The notes under the pieces were generated by a model. The model did no database searches and was not told the DNA's origin. It saw only the letters and a program-made list of their open reading frames with translations. A program made the position numbers and the translations under genes. 64,000 bases of DNA from AP-15 sp963698995 (GTDB lineage Bacteria; Pseudomonadota; Alphaproteobacteria; ATCC43930; CGMCC-115725). The DNA lies in NCBI GenBank assembly GCA_963698995.1, contig CAVOTD010000004.1, forward strand, positions 62,001 through 126,000. The letters run 5' to 3'. Shown one piece after another: positions 30,966 through 40,222 of the stretch. Position 1 is the stretch's first letter. Every line of letters starts with the position of its first letter.

Positions 30966-30990
30966 GGGGAGGCGGGGCCCGTGCCTCCCC
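30966..30990. terminator. GC-rich hairpin downstream of treY (possible terminator or REP-like element)
   Basis: GGGGAGGC at 30966-30973 and GCCTCCCC at 30983-30990 form a perfect 8-bp stem with a 9-base loop. There is no T run, so a classical intrinsic terminator is not supported. Its base composition resembles the palindrome into which the IS4 inserted. Confidence 0.35.
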
Positions 30991-31026
30991 GCCCGCTCCT
31001 CGCTCACTTTCCTGTCGGGAGGTACG

Positions 31027-31188
31027 ATGCGCTTCCTAGTGGTCGGTGCCGGGTCGCTTGGCAGCTATTTCGGCGGAATGCTGCTCGAGGGCGAAGCTGA
31101 GGTCGGTTTTCTCGTGCGCCCTGGCTGCTGCGGCTTACTTACTGATGGTCCACCAGTTTCGGGAGGGAGCCATGCCGGAAACCGCTAA
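31027..31188 (+). pseudogene. 5' remnant of a 2-dehydropantoate 2-reductase (PanE/ApbA-type) gene
   Basis: A good ribosome binding site (GGGAGG, 31018-31023) and ATG begin MRFLVVGAGSLGSYFGGMLL, the NADP-binding GxGxxG start of ketopantoate reductase-like proteins. After VGFLVRP (about base 31120) resemblance to the family ends, and the frame stops at 31188 after 53 residues instead of about 300. The rest has been deleted, and the stop lies within the start of the cupin gene. It is a start-only remnant; any peptide made should be non-functional. Confidence 0.65.
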
Positions 31189-31654
31189 GCCCAGCGCCGT
31201 CGAAGCTGCTTCGGTGCCGCCCGCTCGCGCCACGCGCGGTTATCCCGAGCCTTTCGCCACGCGGGTGGCGGGACGTGAGAGGCGAGCCCTGGGCGACGTG
31301 TTCGGTCTGAGCAATTTCGGGGTGAACCTGACCCGCCTGCCGCCGGGCGGCATGTCGGCGCTGCGTCACACCCATATGCGAGAAGACGAATTCATCTTCA
31401 TTCTTGAGGGGGAGCCGATCTTGGTGACGAATGCCGGCGAGACGCCGTTGCGTTCCGGCATGTGCGCCGGCTTCAAAGCCGGTTCAGGGGACGCCCACCA
31501 CCTGGTCAACCGCGGGGCCCGCGATGTGGTCTATCTGGAAGTCGGCGACCGAAATCCCGGTGACACCGTCATCTATCCCGACGACGATATCGGCCGGGCG
31601 CTTACCTCAAATGGCGAGCGGATGTTCGTCCACCGCAATGGCGTACCCTACTGA
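31172..31654 (+). CDS. Cupin-domain protein
   Basis: A 160-residue small beta-barrel protein. The ATG at 31172 is preceded by GGGAGGGAG, which decides this start against the longer open frame. The first cupin motif appears as RHTHMREDEFIFILEGEP (metal-binding His-His-Glu) and the second as GDAHHLVNRGARDVVYLEVG. The family includes sugar isomerases, dioxygenases and sensor-like proteins; nothing here points to one function. It is intact, but sits between remnants of panE and kup, so its original operon context is probably lost. A 7-bp stem follows at 31671-31691. Confidence 0.8.
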   Translation: MPETAKPSAVEAASVPPARATRGYPEPFATRVAGRERRALGDVFGLSNFGVNLTRLPPGGMSALRHTHMREDEFIFILEGEPILVTNAGETPLRSGMCAGFKAGSGDAHHLVNRGARDVVYLEVGDRNPGDTVIYPDDDIGRALTSNGERMFVHRNGVPY

Positions 31655-31670
31655 CTCGGCCGGCGCGCCA

Positions 31671-31691
31671 CTATCGGGGCCGCTCCGATAG
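31671..31691. terminator. Weak hairpin after the cupin gene
   Basis: CTATCGG (31671-31677) and CCGATAG (31685-31691) form a perfect 7-bp stem 17 bases after the cupin stop codon. No T run follows, so the terminator call is tentative. Confidence 0.35.
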
Positions 31692-31769
31692 GCTCTGCCG
31701 CCCCGATCCTGGCCCCGTAGATCCGTCGTGGAATTCTGCCGTTGCGCCGCGCGCCGGGCATGCGCTCAG

Positions 31770-32882
31770 TCAGATCTCTACCTCAAGACCGACCTCGACG
31801 ACCTGTGCGGTCGGCACCCCGAAGTAGGCGGCCGGGAGATTGGCGTTGAGGTGCATCGCCGCGAACACCCGCTCGCGCCATACCGCCATGCCAGGCACCT
31901 TGCCGCTCGGCACCACCATGATCCTGCGCGTATAAAAAGTGATCTGTTCGGGGTCGATGCCGCGTAGAGCGGGGTCGCCGGAGGCGAGCTTCAGCCCCGT
32001 CATGACATCGGGGTGCTCCATAAATCCGAAGTACAGCAACACGCGAGTAATCCCGGCGCCAACCGGGATTGTCTTGAAACGATTTTCGGGATCGACGCGC
32101 GGCGCGTCGGTGCTGACGATCGAAACCAGCAGCACCCGCTCGTGCAAGACGCGGTTATGCCGTACGTGATGCGTCAGAGCGAGCGGGATGCCCGAGATTG
32201 CCGCGGTAAAGATCGCGGCCACCCTGGGCAAGCGGACAGGGCGGCTGTCGAGAACCCAGGCGACGAATTCGACCTCCCGCTGCCGCAAACGTGCGCGTTG
32301 CTGCTCGAGCAGCAGGTACTCGGTTCGCCAGGTCAGCATCAAAAACGCCACGACGCCGGCCAGGAGCAGCGGAAATCAGCCGCCCTCGATCAGCGTCGTC
32401 GCATTGGCGGCGACAAAGATCAGATCGACAAATAGAAACAGACCGTTGACGGTCGCAACGAGAAGCGGATTGTAGCCCCATTGCCGTGCAACGAGCGCGG
32501 CGAGCACCGTTGTGATGGCCATTAGTATCGAGACGGCGATGCCGTAGGCGCCTCCGAGCGCGTCGGAGGAGCCGAATAGAGCGTACCGGCGGCGAGAAGC
32601 CAGTTCACCATCGGCATGTAGATCTGACCCCGTTCGTGACTGGCCGTATGCAACACCCGCAGACGAGCCAAAAACCCCGCTGAATCGCTTGCTGGGTCAG
32701 CGAGAACGCGCCGCAAATGATGCGATTATGGTGGCGACGGTCGCAAAACCGATCAGCGGGTAATGCAGCCATGTTGGCGCGAGTAAGTAAAACGCGTTCT
32801 CGATGGCACGGCTATCGGTGAGCAGTACTGCTCCCTGGCGAAATAATTCAGCACCAAAGCTGGCAACACCACGATCAACCGC
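31770..32882 (-). pseudogene. kup: 5'-truncated potassium transporter Kup, with nonsense and frameshift mutations
   Basis: The C-terminal half of a Kup/Trk-D potassium uptake protein. From the 5' side: VVLPALVLNYFA and GAVLLTDSRAIENAFYLLAP (about 32880-32780), GQIYMPMVNWLL, SSDALGGAYGIAVSILMAIT, NPLLVATVNGLFLFVDLIF, then the soluble C-terminus to 31770. These pieces occupy several frames. A TGA at 32376-32378 replaces the Trp of the conserved GGWFPLLL motif. The N-terminal half is absent: at about 32880 the sequence switches to a phoD remnant on the opposite strand. Unlike the single-indel genes elsewhere, this has several independent lesions and is clearly dead. Confidence 0.85.
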
Positions 32883-33981
32883 GAATGGGGCGGTTATCGG
32901 CTTTATGAAGCGATGCGTCGCCATGCTCCCGATTTCTTCATCCACTCTGGCGATCAGATCTACGCCGACAACCCGATCGCTGCGGAGGTCAAGACCGATG
33001 ACGGCAAGGTCTGGAAGAACCTGACCACCGAAGGGAAGTCCAGAGTGGCCGAGACGCTCGACGAGTTCCGCGCCGCTTTTGCCTACAATCTGCTCGACGA
33101 CAACAAGCGGCGCTTCGCGGCCGAGACCGCATTCCTCGTTCAGTGGGATGATCCCGAGACCCGCAACAATTAGTATCCCGGGCAGCTCATCGGCCTTTAG
33201 GCGTACCAGGTCAAAAGCGTCTCTCTGTTGTCGGCTTATGCCCGGCAGGCGATGTTCGAATACAACCCGATGCGCCTGAATGCCGAGGATGCCGAGCGGG
33301 TTTACCGGCGCATCGCCTATGGCCCGGCGCTTGATATCTTCATGCTCGACGAGCGCTCCTACCGCGGCCCGAACTCGCCGAACCGACAGCCGAACTTGAA
33401 CGAGGAGGCAGCGTTCCTTGGGGCCGCGCAGCTCGCCTGGCTCAAGCGCTCGCTGCTCGACTCGATCGCCACATGGAAGCTGATCGCCCGCGACATGCCG
33501 ATCAGCCTAGTCGTCCCCGATCCCAATCCCGATGTACCGAAGGGCACCCTCGAAGCCTGGGCCAATGCCGATAACGGGCCGCCCTCCGGCCGCGAGCTCG
33601 AAATCGCCAGCCTGCTGTCCTTCATCAAGAACAATAGCGTCAAGAACGTCGTGTGGGTGACCGCTGACGTGCACTACGCCCACGCCATCCGCTATGCACC
33701 GGAACGCGCCCGGCTCCCCGATTTCGATCCGTTTCTGGGAGTTCGTTGCCGGACCGATCAACGCCGGCACCTTTGGGCCCAACGCGATAGATCTGACCTT
33801 TGGCCCGGAGACCAAGTTCATCGGGGTTCCGGCCGATATAAAACAGAACCGCTCGCCTTTCGACGGTCTGCAGTTCTACGGCATCGGACGCATCGACGGA
33901 GAGACCCGTGTACTGACGATGTCGCTGCACGATCTCGAAGGCAAGCGCCTCTACGCCGTGGATCTTGAGTTCGAAGCTTAG
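32870..33981 (+). pseudogene. phoD: 5'-truncated PhoD-like alkaline phosphatase/phosphodiesterase, with two in-frame stops and a frameshift
   Basis: Remnant of a PhoD-family metallophosphoesterase. Recognisable blocks are REWGGYRLYEAMRRHAPDFF, IHSGDQIYADNP, LDIFMLDERSYRGPN, QLAWLKRSLLDS, VWVTADVHYAHA and FDPFWEFVAGPINAG. Two TAG codons interrupt it at 33171-33173 (after WDDPETRNN, where the family has NNWYPG) and 33198-33200. The family WDDHE metal motif reads WDDPE, so a ligand is lost too. An extra base near 33737 splits off the C-terminus. The first part of the gene (signal peptide and N-terminal domain) is missing at the junction with kup. Confidence 0.85.
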
Positions 33982-33987
33982 CTTCGG

Positions 33988-35253
33988 CTAGGCGAACCGC
34001 GCCGGTGAGAATGGTGCGATGTTGATTGACGGCGGCCGGTCGGCGACAAGGTCGGCGACGACTTTGCCGGTCATCGGCGCCGACGTCATACCGACATGAC
34101 CGTGCCCGAAGGCGTAAACCACATCCGGGCACGCGCGCGACCGGCCGAGGACGGGTAGCGAGTCAGGCAGGCTCGGCCGGTGCCCCATCCACACGGATAT
34201 CCGTTCTTCCGGATGGGACGGGGCGAGGCCGGGCAGCATCTTGCGCCCTTGCTCGAGAAGGATGCGGGCGCGCCGCCAGTCGGGCGGCGCCTCGAGCCCG
34301 GCGAACTCGACCGTCCCGGCGAAGCGCAGCCCCGTCTCCATCGGCGTCGCCACAAATTTGCCGTCGGCATCGGCGGTCGGGATGCGCGGCATCGCTTCGG
34401 GATCGCGGATCATCAGGTGATAGCCGCGCTCGGTCTCCAGCGGCACGGGCTCGCCGAGCGCGGCGGCGAGGGGCTTGGAATAGGCCCCGGCGCAGACGAT
34501 TGCCGCATCTGCGGGGAGCTCGCCGATATCGGTTTTAATCGCGGCGAGCCGGCCGCCTTCGAGGTGAAAGCCGAATGCCCGCGCCTGCACAAGTTCGCCG
34601 CCGGCCCGCACGAAGTGCTCGACGAGACGCTCGACCAAAGCCAGCGGGTTCGAGGTATGACCGTTCTCGCGCACCAGAAGGCCGCGCATATAGTTGCGCG
34701 CCAGCGCGGGATCGAGCTGACGGAGCTCGTCGGCGTTGAATTCGTCGACCTCGACCCCGTTCTCGCGCCGCAGGCTCCAAGCCGCGCGATCTTTCTCCAA
34801 GCTCTCAAACGAGCGGTAGACATAAAGATGGCCAAGACGGTGGACCAGATCCCCGGCGCCGGCGTCGCTGACCAGCGGCCGCAGGGCTTCGAGGGTCGGC
34901 CCGACCAGCGGGCGCAGCGCACGCGCGGTAGCCCGCGCCTTCTCCGGCGTGCCGGCGCGGATCAAACGCACGAGCCAGGGCGCGAGCGCCGGCAGATAGC
35001 TCCAGCGCAGCGCCAATGGGCCGAGCGGGTCGAAGAGCCAGCGCGGGACGTTTCGTGCCATGCCGGGCATGGCGACCGGGGTGACCGACGAGCCGTTAAA
35101 GCACCCTGCGTTGCCAAAGGAGGCGCCGCGGCCGGGTTGTGCCGCCTCGATCAGAAGGACGCTGTGGCCGTCACGCTGCAGCCAACTCGCCGCGCATACT
35201 CCGACTATGCCGGCGCCAATCACGCCGACTCGCTTTGCCCCGATCGCCGGCAT
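33988..35253 (-). CDS. FAD-dependent D-amino-acid dehydrogenase/oxidoreductase (DadA-like, DAO family)
   Basis: An intact 421-residue flavoprotein. The dinucleotide-binding motif is at the N-terminus (VGVIGAGIVGVCAASWLQRDG, residues 9 onward), followed by GRGASFGNAGCFNGSSVTP, typical of DadA-like proteins. The C-terminal FAD/substrate block includes WMGHRPSLPDSLPVLGRS and VVYAFGHGHVGMTSAP. Such enzymes oxidise D-amino acids or related amines to 2-oxo acids and pass electrons to the membrane. The exact substrate is not evident. It ends 7 bases from the end of the phoD remnant (convergent) and appears monocistronic. Confidence 0.88.
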   Translation of the reverse strand: MPAIGAKRVGVIGAGIVGVCAASWLQRDGHSVLLIEAAQPGRGASFGNAGCFNGSSVTPVAMPGMARNVPRWLFDPLGPLALRWSYLPALAPWLVRLIRAGTPEKARATARALRPLVGPTLEALRPLVSDAGAGDLVHRLGHLYVYRSFESLEKDRAAWSLRRENGVEVDEFNADELRQLDPALARNYMRGLLVRENGHTSNPLALVERLVEHFVRAGGELVQARAFGFHLEGGRLAAIKTDIGELPADAAIVCAGAYSKPLAAALGEPVPLETERGYHLMIRDPEAMPRIPTADADGKFVATPMETGLRFAGTVEFAGLEAPPDWRRARILLEQGRKMLPGLAPSHPEERISVWMGHRPSLPDSLPVLGRSRACPDVVYAFGHGHVGMTSAPMTGKVVADLVADRPPSINIAPFSPARFA

Positions 35254-35358
35254 CGTCCTCTGCCCCTCTCAGCCGGTCGAATACTACCCTCGCCGGCCTG
35301 CCCGGGGAACGGTGCAGCGGGTTGCGCGGCGCGCGCCAATGGCGAAACCCGGTCCGGC

Positions 35359-35646
35359 TCAATACGAGTGATGGGCGCGATAATAGTGACGGCGGTACGC
35401 GTGGCGCGGTGGCGGCGCCGGTGTCGTCGCGGCACCGGCAACGGCACCCAAGCCTCCGCCGACCGCGGCACCGATGCCAGCGCCGCGCCCGCCGCCGGCA
35501 ATCGCTCCGATTACAGCCCCCGTACCGGCGCCCACCAAGCCACCGCCGATTGCACGCTCACCGGGGTTGTACGGATCCGCAAAAGCCGCCGTCGCCAACA
35601 ACAATCCAGCGCCGATCACGCTCGAAACCGAAATTCGCGTTCTCAT
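35359..35646 (-). CDS. Small exported glycine-zipper protein
   Basis: A 95-residue protein from the ATG at 35646, chosen because GAGG lies 6 bases upstream. It has a signal peptide (about residues 1-23, ending ATAAFA), then a glycine-zipper region (GGGLVGAGTGAVIGAIAGGG and GAGIGAAVGGGLGAVAG), and a short His/Tyr/Arg-rich tail. Glycine-zipper proteins of this type associate with the inner or outer membrane and are often stress-induced. No lipobox cysteine is seen. Function is unknown. Confidence 0.75.
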   Translation of the reverse strand: MRTRISVSSVIGAGLLLATAAFADPYNPGERAIGGGLVGAGTGAVIGAIAGGGRGAGIGAAVGGGLGAVAGAATTPAPPPRHAYRRHYYRAHHSY

Positions 35647-35863
35647 CCGTTTCCTCTCATAAACAGGCAACGCGGAACCGTCCGGGTGCACGATCAAGGG
35701 TTGAGTAAATCCGGATCGCTTCCCGCGATACCACATCAACAAAGGACGGGAGTTGCAGTTCCCGTTCCTTTGTTGCCCGATAAAACTTACTACTCGATGA
35801 CCGCTCTTTTGTTCGCTTGCTGTTCTTGGCGACGCCGTGCAAAGTGACCGACGCCGCTCAGTC

Positions 35864-35955
<92 letters not shown>

Positions 35956-36012
35956 GCCAGTCCGACGAGCATTGCCAGCTTGACTTGGCCCGAAATCAGC
36001 CGCTCCGTCAGC

Positions 36013-37173
36013 CTAACCGTGCTGCTGAGCGGCCTGGCCCGTGAAAAACGCACGTATTTCGCCGATCACCCGGTCGACGGCTGCGAGCGCGAGCTGCGGA
36101 TACATCGGTAAGCTCAAGATTTGCGGGGCGGCGCGCTCGGTTACCCCAAGGCCGGACGGACCGCAAGAGAGACGACCGCTATAGGCTGGCTGGCGGTGGA
36201 CCGGAACCGGGTAATGGATCCCGCAACCAATTCCAACGGCGCGCAGTCGGTCGCGCAGCGCGTCGCGCTCGGCGGCACGGATGACATACTGGTGAAAGAC
36301 ATGGGTCGCCTGCGGCCGGCGTGCCGGAAGCGTCAGCGGCAGATCTCCCAGACCCGAATCGTAACGGTCGGCGATGGCGTTGCGGCGCGCATTGTCGGCG
36401 GCAAGCGTCCTGAGCTTGATGCCGAGAACCGCCGCATGGATTTCATCGAGACGCGAATTGATGCCGATGCCGGCGCTGACGTACCGGTCGCGCCAGCCGT
36501 ATTCGCGAACTTCACGCAGCGTTGCGGCGAGCGCGTCATCGTTGGTGACGACCATGCCGCCGTCGCCCAAGGCACCGAGATTCTTGGTCGGGTAGAAGCT
36601 GAAGCAGGCGACATCGCCGAACCCTCCGGTCGGCCTGTCGCGATAAAGCGCGCCATGGCTCTGAGCGCAATCCTCGATCAGCCGCAGACCGTGCGCTCGG
36701 GCGATCTCGGCCAGAGCGGACAATTCGGCCGCTTGACCGTAGATGTGCACCGGCAGCACCGCGGCCGGCCGGCCCGACAGCGTCATCTTCAGTGCCCGCG
36801 CGAGCTCGTAAGAGGCCATCGTATAGGTACCGGGCTCTACGTCGACCAACACCGCGGTGGCCCCGGCCCGTTCAATCGCGGCAACCGTCGCGACCGCCGT
36901 GTGGGATACTGTGAAGACGAGATCGCCGGCGCCGATATTGCAGGCGCGCAATGCGAGCTCGATGGCGTCCGTGCCGTTGGCGACACCGACAGCGTGCGGC
37001 ACAGCGATAAAATCCGCGAAGGCCGCCTCGAAGGCCTCGACCTCTCGGCCAAGGATGTAGTGCCCGCCCTCGAGAACGCGGGCAATCGCGGCATCGATCT
37101 CGGTCTTTTGCGCGAGATAGCCGGCGCGAGGGTCGGTCTGCGGGATTACGGCGAGCGGATCTTCTGACCTCAT
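36013..37173 (-). CDS. DegT/DnrJ/EryC1-family PLP aminotransferase (sugar nucleotide)
   Basis: A 386-residue fold-type I aminotransferase acting on keto-sugar nucleotides. The PLP lysine lies in FSFYPTKNLGALGDGGM. Other landmarks are GVANGTDAIELALRA, EDCAQSHGA and the C-terminal VFHQYVIR and GIHYPVPVH blocks. The ATG at 37173 follows the upstream SDR stop by 7 bases. A longer reading (425 residues) would overlap the SDR gene and adds unrelated sequence. The pair SDR then aminotransferase suggests synthesis of an aminodeoxy sugar for the surface polysaccharide. Confidence 0.88.
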   Translation of the reverse strand: MRSEDPLAVIPQTDPRAGYLAQKTEIDAAIARVLEGGHYILGREVEAFEAAFADFIAVPHAVGVANGTDAIELALRACNIGAGDLVFTVSHTAVATVAAIERAGATAVLVDVEPGTYTMASYELARALKMTLSGRPAAVLPVHIYGQAAELSALAEIARAHGLRLIEDCAQSHGALYRDRPTGGFGDVACFSFYPTKNLGALGDGGMVVTNDDALAATLREVREYGWRDRYVSAGIGINSRLDEIHAAVLGIKLRTLAADNARRNAIADRYDSGLGDLPLTLPARRPQATHVFHQYVIRAAERDALRDRLRAVGIGCGIHYPVPVHRQPAYSGRLSCGPSGLGVTERAAPQILSLPMYPQLALAAVDRVIGEIRAFFTGQAAQQHG

Positions 37174-37180
37174 CGGAGCG

Positions 37181-38185
37181 TCACAAATAGCTTGCGAGAT
37201 GGATGCGGTAGTAATCGAGCGAGCGGCGCAGGCCGTCGGCAAGAGGGCGGCGGGGGCGCCAGCCGGACAGTGCGCGAAAACGGCTATCATCGGTCAGAAA
37301 GTCGCCGATATCGATGCGCTTGCGCTCGGGCGGGAACTCGCGGACATCATATTTTCCGCCGCCATTCGCATCGATAATGGCCTCGGCCAGCGCCGCCAGA
37401 CTGACCGGCTCGTCGCCGCCCACATTGAGCGCCAAGCCCTCGGTCTCATCCGTGATCGCGGCGTAGAGGAATGCCTCAGCGGCATCGTCGACAAAAAGCA
37501 GATCGCGACGCTGCTCGCCGCCCCAGACCTCGAAATATTCGCCCTCGATCACCCGCCGCACCCAGATGCCGAGAAAAGTCTGACGGGCATCCTTGATGCG
37601 CATTCCTGGTCCGTAGACATTGGTCAGCCGCAGGGAACGGCTCTTGATGCCGTAGACGTCGCAATACAGCAGGTGATAGGCTTCTCCGGCCATCTTATTG
37701 ACGCCGTTGACGTCGACCGGCCGCAGCGGATGCCGCTCATCGACCGGCAGGTACTCGGGCCGGCCGTAGATCTGGCGGGTGCCGGCGTGGACAATGGCAA
37801 TGTTCGGATTGACTGCGCGACAGGCTTCGAGCAGCTGCAGTTGCGCCGTGCAATTGATCGCAAGATCCTCTTCGGGAGCAGACATCGAGTCGAGGTGGCT
37901 GGTCTGCGCCGCCAGGTTAAACAGGAACTCCTGACCCGCGAGGAGATGCCGCACAGCATACCCGTCGCGTATATCGGCGATACTGATGGCCACCCGATCG
38001 CGGATATCGGCAACATTGGCAAGATTGCCGCCATATTCGGGGGTCATGTTGTCGAGCAACAGCACCTCGGCCCCGAGCGCGACGAGACGCCGCGCAATGG
38101 CGGACCCGATGAAGCCCAAGCCTCCGGTGATCACCGCCCGGGTGCCGGCGTAGGCTTCAAGCCGTGAATCAGAGCTGGAAGGCAT
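37181..38185 (-). CDS. NAD-dependent epimerase/dehydratase (extended SDR) with Asn at the usual Tyr position
   Basis: A 334-residue sugar-nucleotide SDR from the ATG at 38185, preceded by AAGGA. The Rossmann motif is TGGLGFIGSAIARRL. The substrate part has HAGTRQIYGRPEYLPVDE and LRLTNVYGPGMRIKDARQTF. The catalytic YxxxK motif appears as N-G-V-N-K in VDVNGVNKMAGEAYH, with Lys kept but Tyr replaced by Asn. Either this is a subgroup with altered chemistry or another residue acts as base. It lies directly upstream of the DegT aminotransferase, probably one transcription unit. Confidence 0.85.
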   Translation of the reverse strand: MPSSSDSRLEAYAGTRAVITGGLGFIGSAIARRLVALGAEVLLLDNMTPEYGGNLANVADIRDRVAISIADIRDGYAVRHLLAGQEFLFNLAAQTSHLDSMSAPEEDLAINCTAQLQLLEACRAVNPNIAIVHAGTRQIYGRPEYLPVDERHPLRPVDVNGVNKMAGEAYHLLYCDVYGIKSRSLRLTNVYGPGMRIKDARQTFLGIWVRRVIEGEYFEVWGGEQRRDLLFVDDAAEAFLYAAITDETEGLALNVGGDEPVSLAALAEAIIDANGGGKYDVREFPPERKRIDIGDFLTDDSRFRALSGWRPRRPLADGLRRSLDYYRIHLASYL

Positions 38186-38491
38186 GGTTCCTTGTGAGTA
38201 AAAAACGATGACTAGCACCCGCGGCGGCTCGTCACCAACGACAACGCCACGAGATGGTCCCTATTCCGGAATCCTTGCCGCCTACCTGGCTCCCTTGGAG
38301 CCCGCGCAATTCGTTCAATCGTTCTTTTGGAACGAATTTACAGGTATCGGCCTCGGCTCGAGATTTTGTCCTCGACAATCCCAGACCTATGGCTCATCCA
38401 ATCGTCGAGCGCGTAGTACAAAGCTGTTGCGGTGGCTAGAACCGCAGTAAATCTAGGCGAATGTTGAGCTTCTTATAGAGATAGTAACGTT
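38186..38491. promoter_or_regulatory. Divergent intergenic region, onset of AT-richer sequence
   Basis: About 306 bases between the divergent SDR and membrane-protein genes. No gene is visible. The minus-strand gene has a good AAGGA ribosome site here. Promoters for both directions must lie within, but no confident -35/-10 pair was picked out. Base composition becomes visibly AT-richer from here to about 40.5 kb. Confidence 0.4.
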
Positions 38492-40222
38492 ATGCGATGG
38501 TTCTGGCTGATCTGGATTACCACAACTGCTGTGGCGGTCATCTGCGTCGCGTTGGCGGTCGGGCAGGCAGCGGCCCCAAGCTGCCGGAACGCAGCGAAAC
38601 GGCCGGTCAGTTTCTTCCTGACGTTGCGACAGGTCGGCACCTCTAGAGCTGTCGTGGCGCTGACATTGCTGGCGGTGTTCCTGGCGTGCTACATCGCACT
38701 GATTTTAGCGTGGGACGATTTCGCCTATTTTGATAATGAGTATTTCACCCTCGGTCCACTAAGAGGCCACAACATAGCAGTTGCAATTTCGCGAGAGACC
38801 GGGCGCTTCTTTCCGCTGGGTTTTCAGGAATTTAATCTAGTACGCCACTTTACAGATACAATAAACGGTTATCGTATCATCCCGCTTGTTCAGCTTTTAA
38901 TTTTGTTCTGCATTCTTCTCATCCTTGATGATGATATTAGCTTCACGGCCAGAGCGGCTCTCGCCATCCTTGCTTTGCTCACCCCGAGCATTCTCACCAG
39001 TTTCAGCGGACTTATTTTCACGGAGCGCAATTTCCTTTTTTTTCTCGGATGTCTTGCGCTCTCCATTAAACGGTTCGAGCAGACCCAGTCCATCGCCTCG
39101 GCGGTGGCCGCGGTGGTGAGTGCTCAGATCATGATTTACAACGGGGAGACCGCCTCATTGCTGCTGCTGGGCTTTGCTGCCGGAAGGGTGATATTGCGCT
39201 GTAAAAGTGGTCCCGGTAGCGGATGGGATTACGATCGACTTTGGGATAAACTGAGTCGTCTCGACTTGACCCTGGCTTTTTTAGGAGTGTTGTTTTTACT
39301 TTATTACGTCGCAGAGATGGGCATCTACGGAAACATGAGTTACGCCGCGATGGCCCGGCAACCACGCGCGGAAGTGGTACTCGCCTATGTAAGAGCAGAT
39401 GTGCTGGCGTGGCTGTTTGTCGCTTTCGTTTTGGGCAGAGTATATCTGATCCTGCGCCGCTCGGTGATGCCATTGCTGCTATGGGACGGATTGGCTCTTG
39501 GTGGGGTGACTTGCTTTGCTGCGTATCTCTATCTCAGTATGTTCAGTACATACTATCTGGCACCGGTGGATCTTATCGGAGTGCTGTATATCGGTCGGTT
39601 CACAGTATTGTCATGGAAAAATATGGAGCATTGGGGCAGGATAGCCGCATTGCTGTTGGCAGTTATTGTGTTACTGCAAGACGTCGTGGTCTCAGCGTTT
39701 GCCGCTTTCGAGCGCAAGAATTATATTAGTGCAAGAGTGGCAATGGCATCCGTGGTCGAAGCGCAATACCGGAGCCGTGCAGGAGGTGCGCTCAAGCTAT
39801 TCTTCCCATTTACGAACCCTTATGTGATTATGGAGTTTGGCTCATACCTTACTTATCGGGGTCTCCCTGTTGAAGGAGTTGAAGAGGAAGCTCCTGGCGC
39901 TAAAAGCGTTCTCTTGTCCACAACGGCAGTTGCTGCGGATGGCCGTTGTGTATATTGGACTAGGATTAGGTGCCACGCCGTCAAAGCGCCGGTTTCAGGT
40001 GATCTGGTGATCGTGCTTCCGGATGATAAAGCGTCGCTGGCAGAGGCATCGCTGTATCGGAAAGCAGGAGAGGGAGAACAACTGCTGTCCTATGAACCTC
40101 GTCCTCAGATCCCGAATTGGTTGCGATCGCTTTTCGACAGTCTCCATCTTTATACAACTAGATATACACCCAAAACGAACCCCGATCGCTGGATGGACGG
40201 ATCGATAACCAAGTGGAAGTAG
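38492..40222 (+). CDS. Polytopic membrane protein of unknown function in the polysaccharide region
   Basis: A 576-residue protein with about ten or eleven hydrophobic helices between residues 1 and 430, and a soluble C-terminal part of about 140 residues. An acidic stretch, DDFAYFDNEYFTLGP, follows the second or third helix. Acidic residues in the first large loop are typical of GT-C glycosyltransferases and polymerases, so a role as a glycan polymerase or lipid-linked-sugar glycosyltransferase is possible. No family signature was recognised. Codon use is more AT-rich than in the glucan locus, consistent with acquisition by transfer. The ATG at 38492 has only a weak upstream AGAG. Confidence 0.6.
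   Translation: MRWFWLIWITTTAVAVICVALAVGQAAAPSCRNAAKRPVSFFLTLRQVGTSRAVVALTLLAVFLACYIALILAWDDFAYFDNEYFTLGPLRGHNIAVAISRETGRFFPLGFQEFNLVRHFTDTINGYRIIPLVQLLILFCILLILDDDISFTARAALAILALLTPSILTSFSGLIFTERNFLFFLGCLALSIKRFEQTQSIASAVAAVVSAQIMIYNGETASLLLLGFAAGRVILRCKSGPGSGWDYDRLWDKLSRLDLTLAFLGVLFLLYYVAEMGIYGNMSYAAMARQPRAEVVLAYVRADVLAWLFVAFVLGRVYLILRRSVMPLLLWDGLALGGVTCFAAYLYLSMFSTYYLAPVDLIGVLYIGRFTVLSWKNMEHWGRIAALLLAVIVLLQDVVVSAFAAFERKNYISARVAMASVVEAQYRSRAGGALKLFFPFTNPYVIMEFGSYLTYRGLPVEGVEEEAPGAKSVLLSTTAVAADGRCVYWTRIRCHAVKAPVSGDLVIVLPDDKASLAEASLYRKAGEGEQLLSYEPRPQIPNWLRSLFDSLHLYTTRYTPKTNPDRWMDGSITKWK

Noticed and set aside
33171..33200. Two TAG codons in phoD as possible amber recoding
   Set aside because: The gene also lost its 5' end, a metal-binding His and one reading frame; no other gene shows in-frame TAG. 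Decay is the simpler explanation.
36000..36033. GCCGCTC...GAGCGGC stem as terminator between tRNA-Ser and the DegT gene
   Set aside because: Most of it lies inside the coding 3' end of the aminotransferase and there is no T run.
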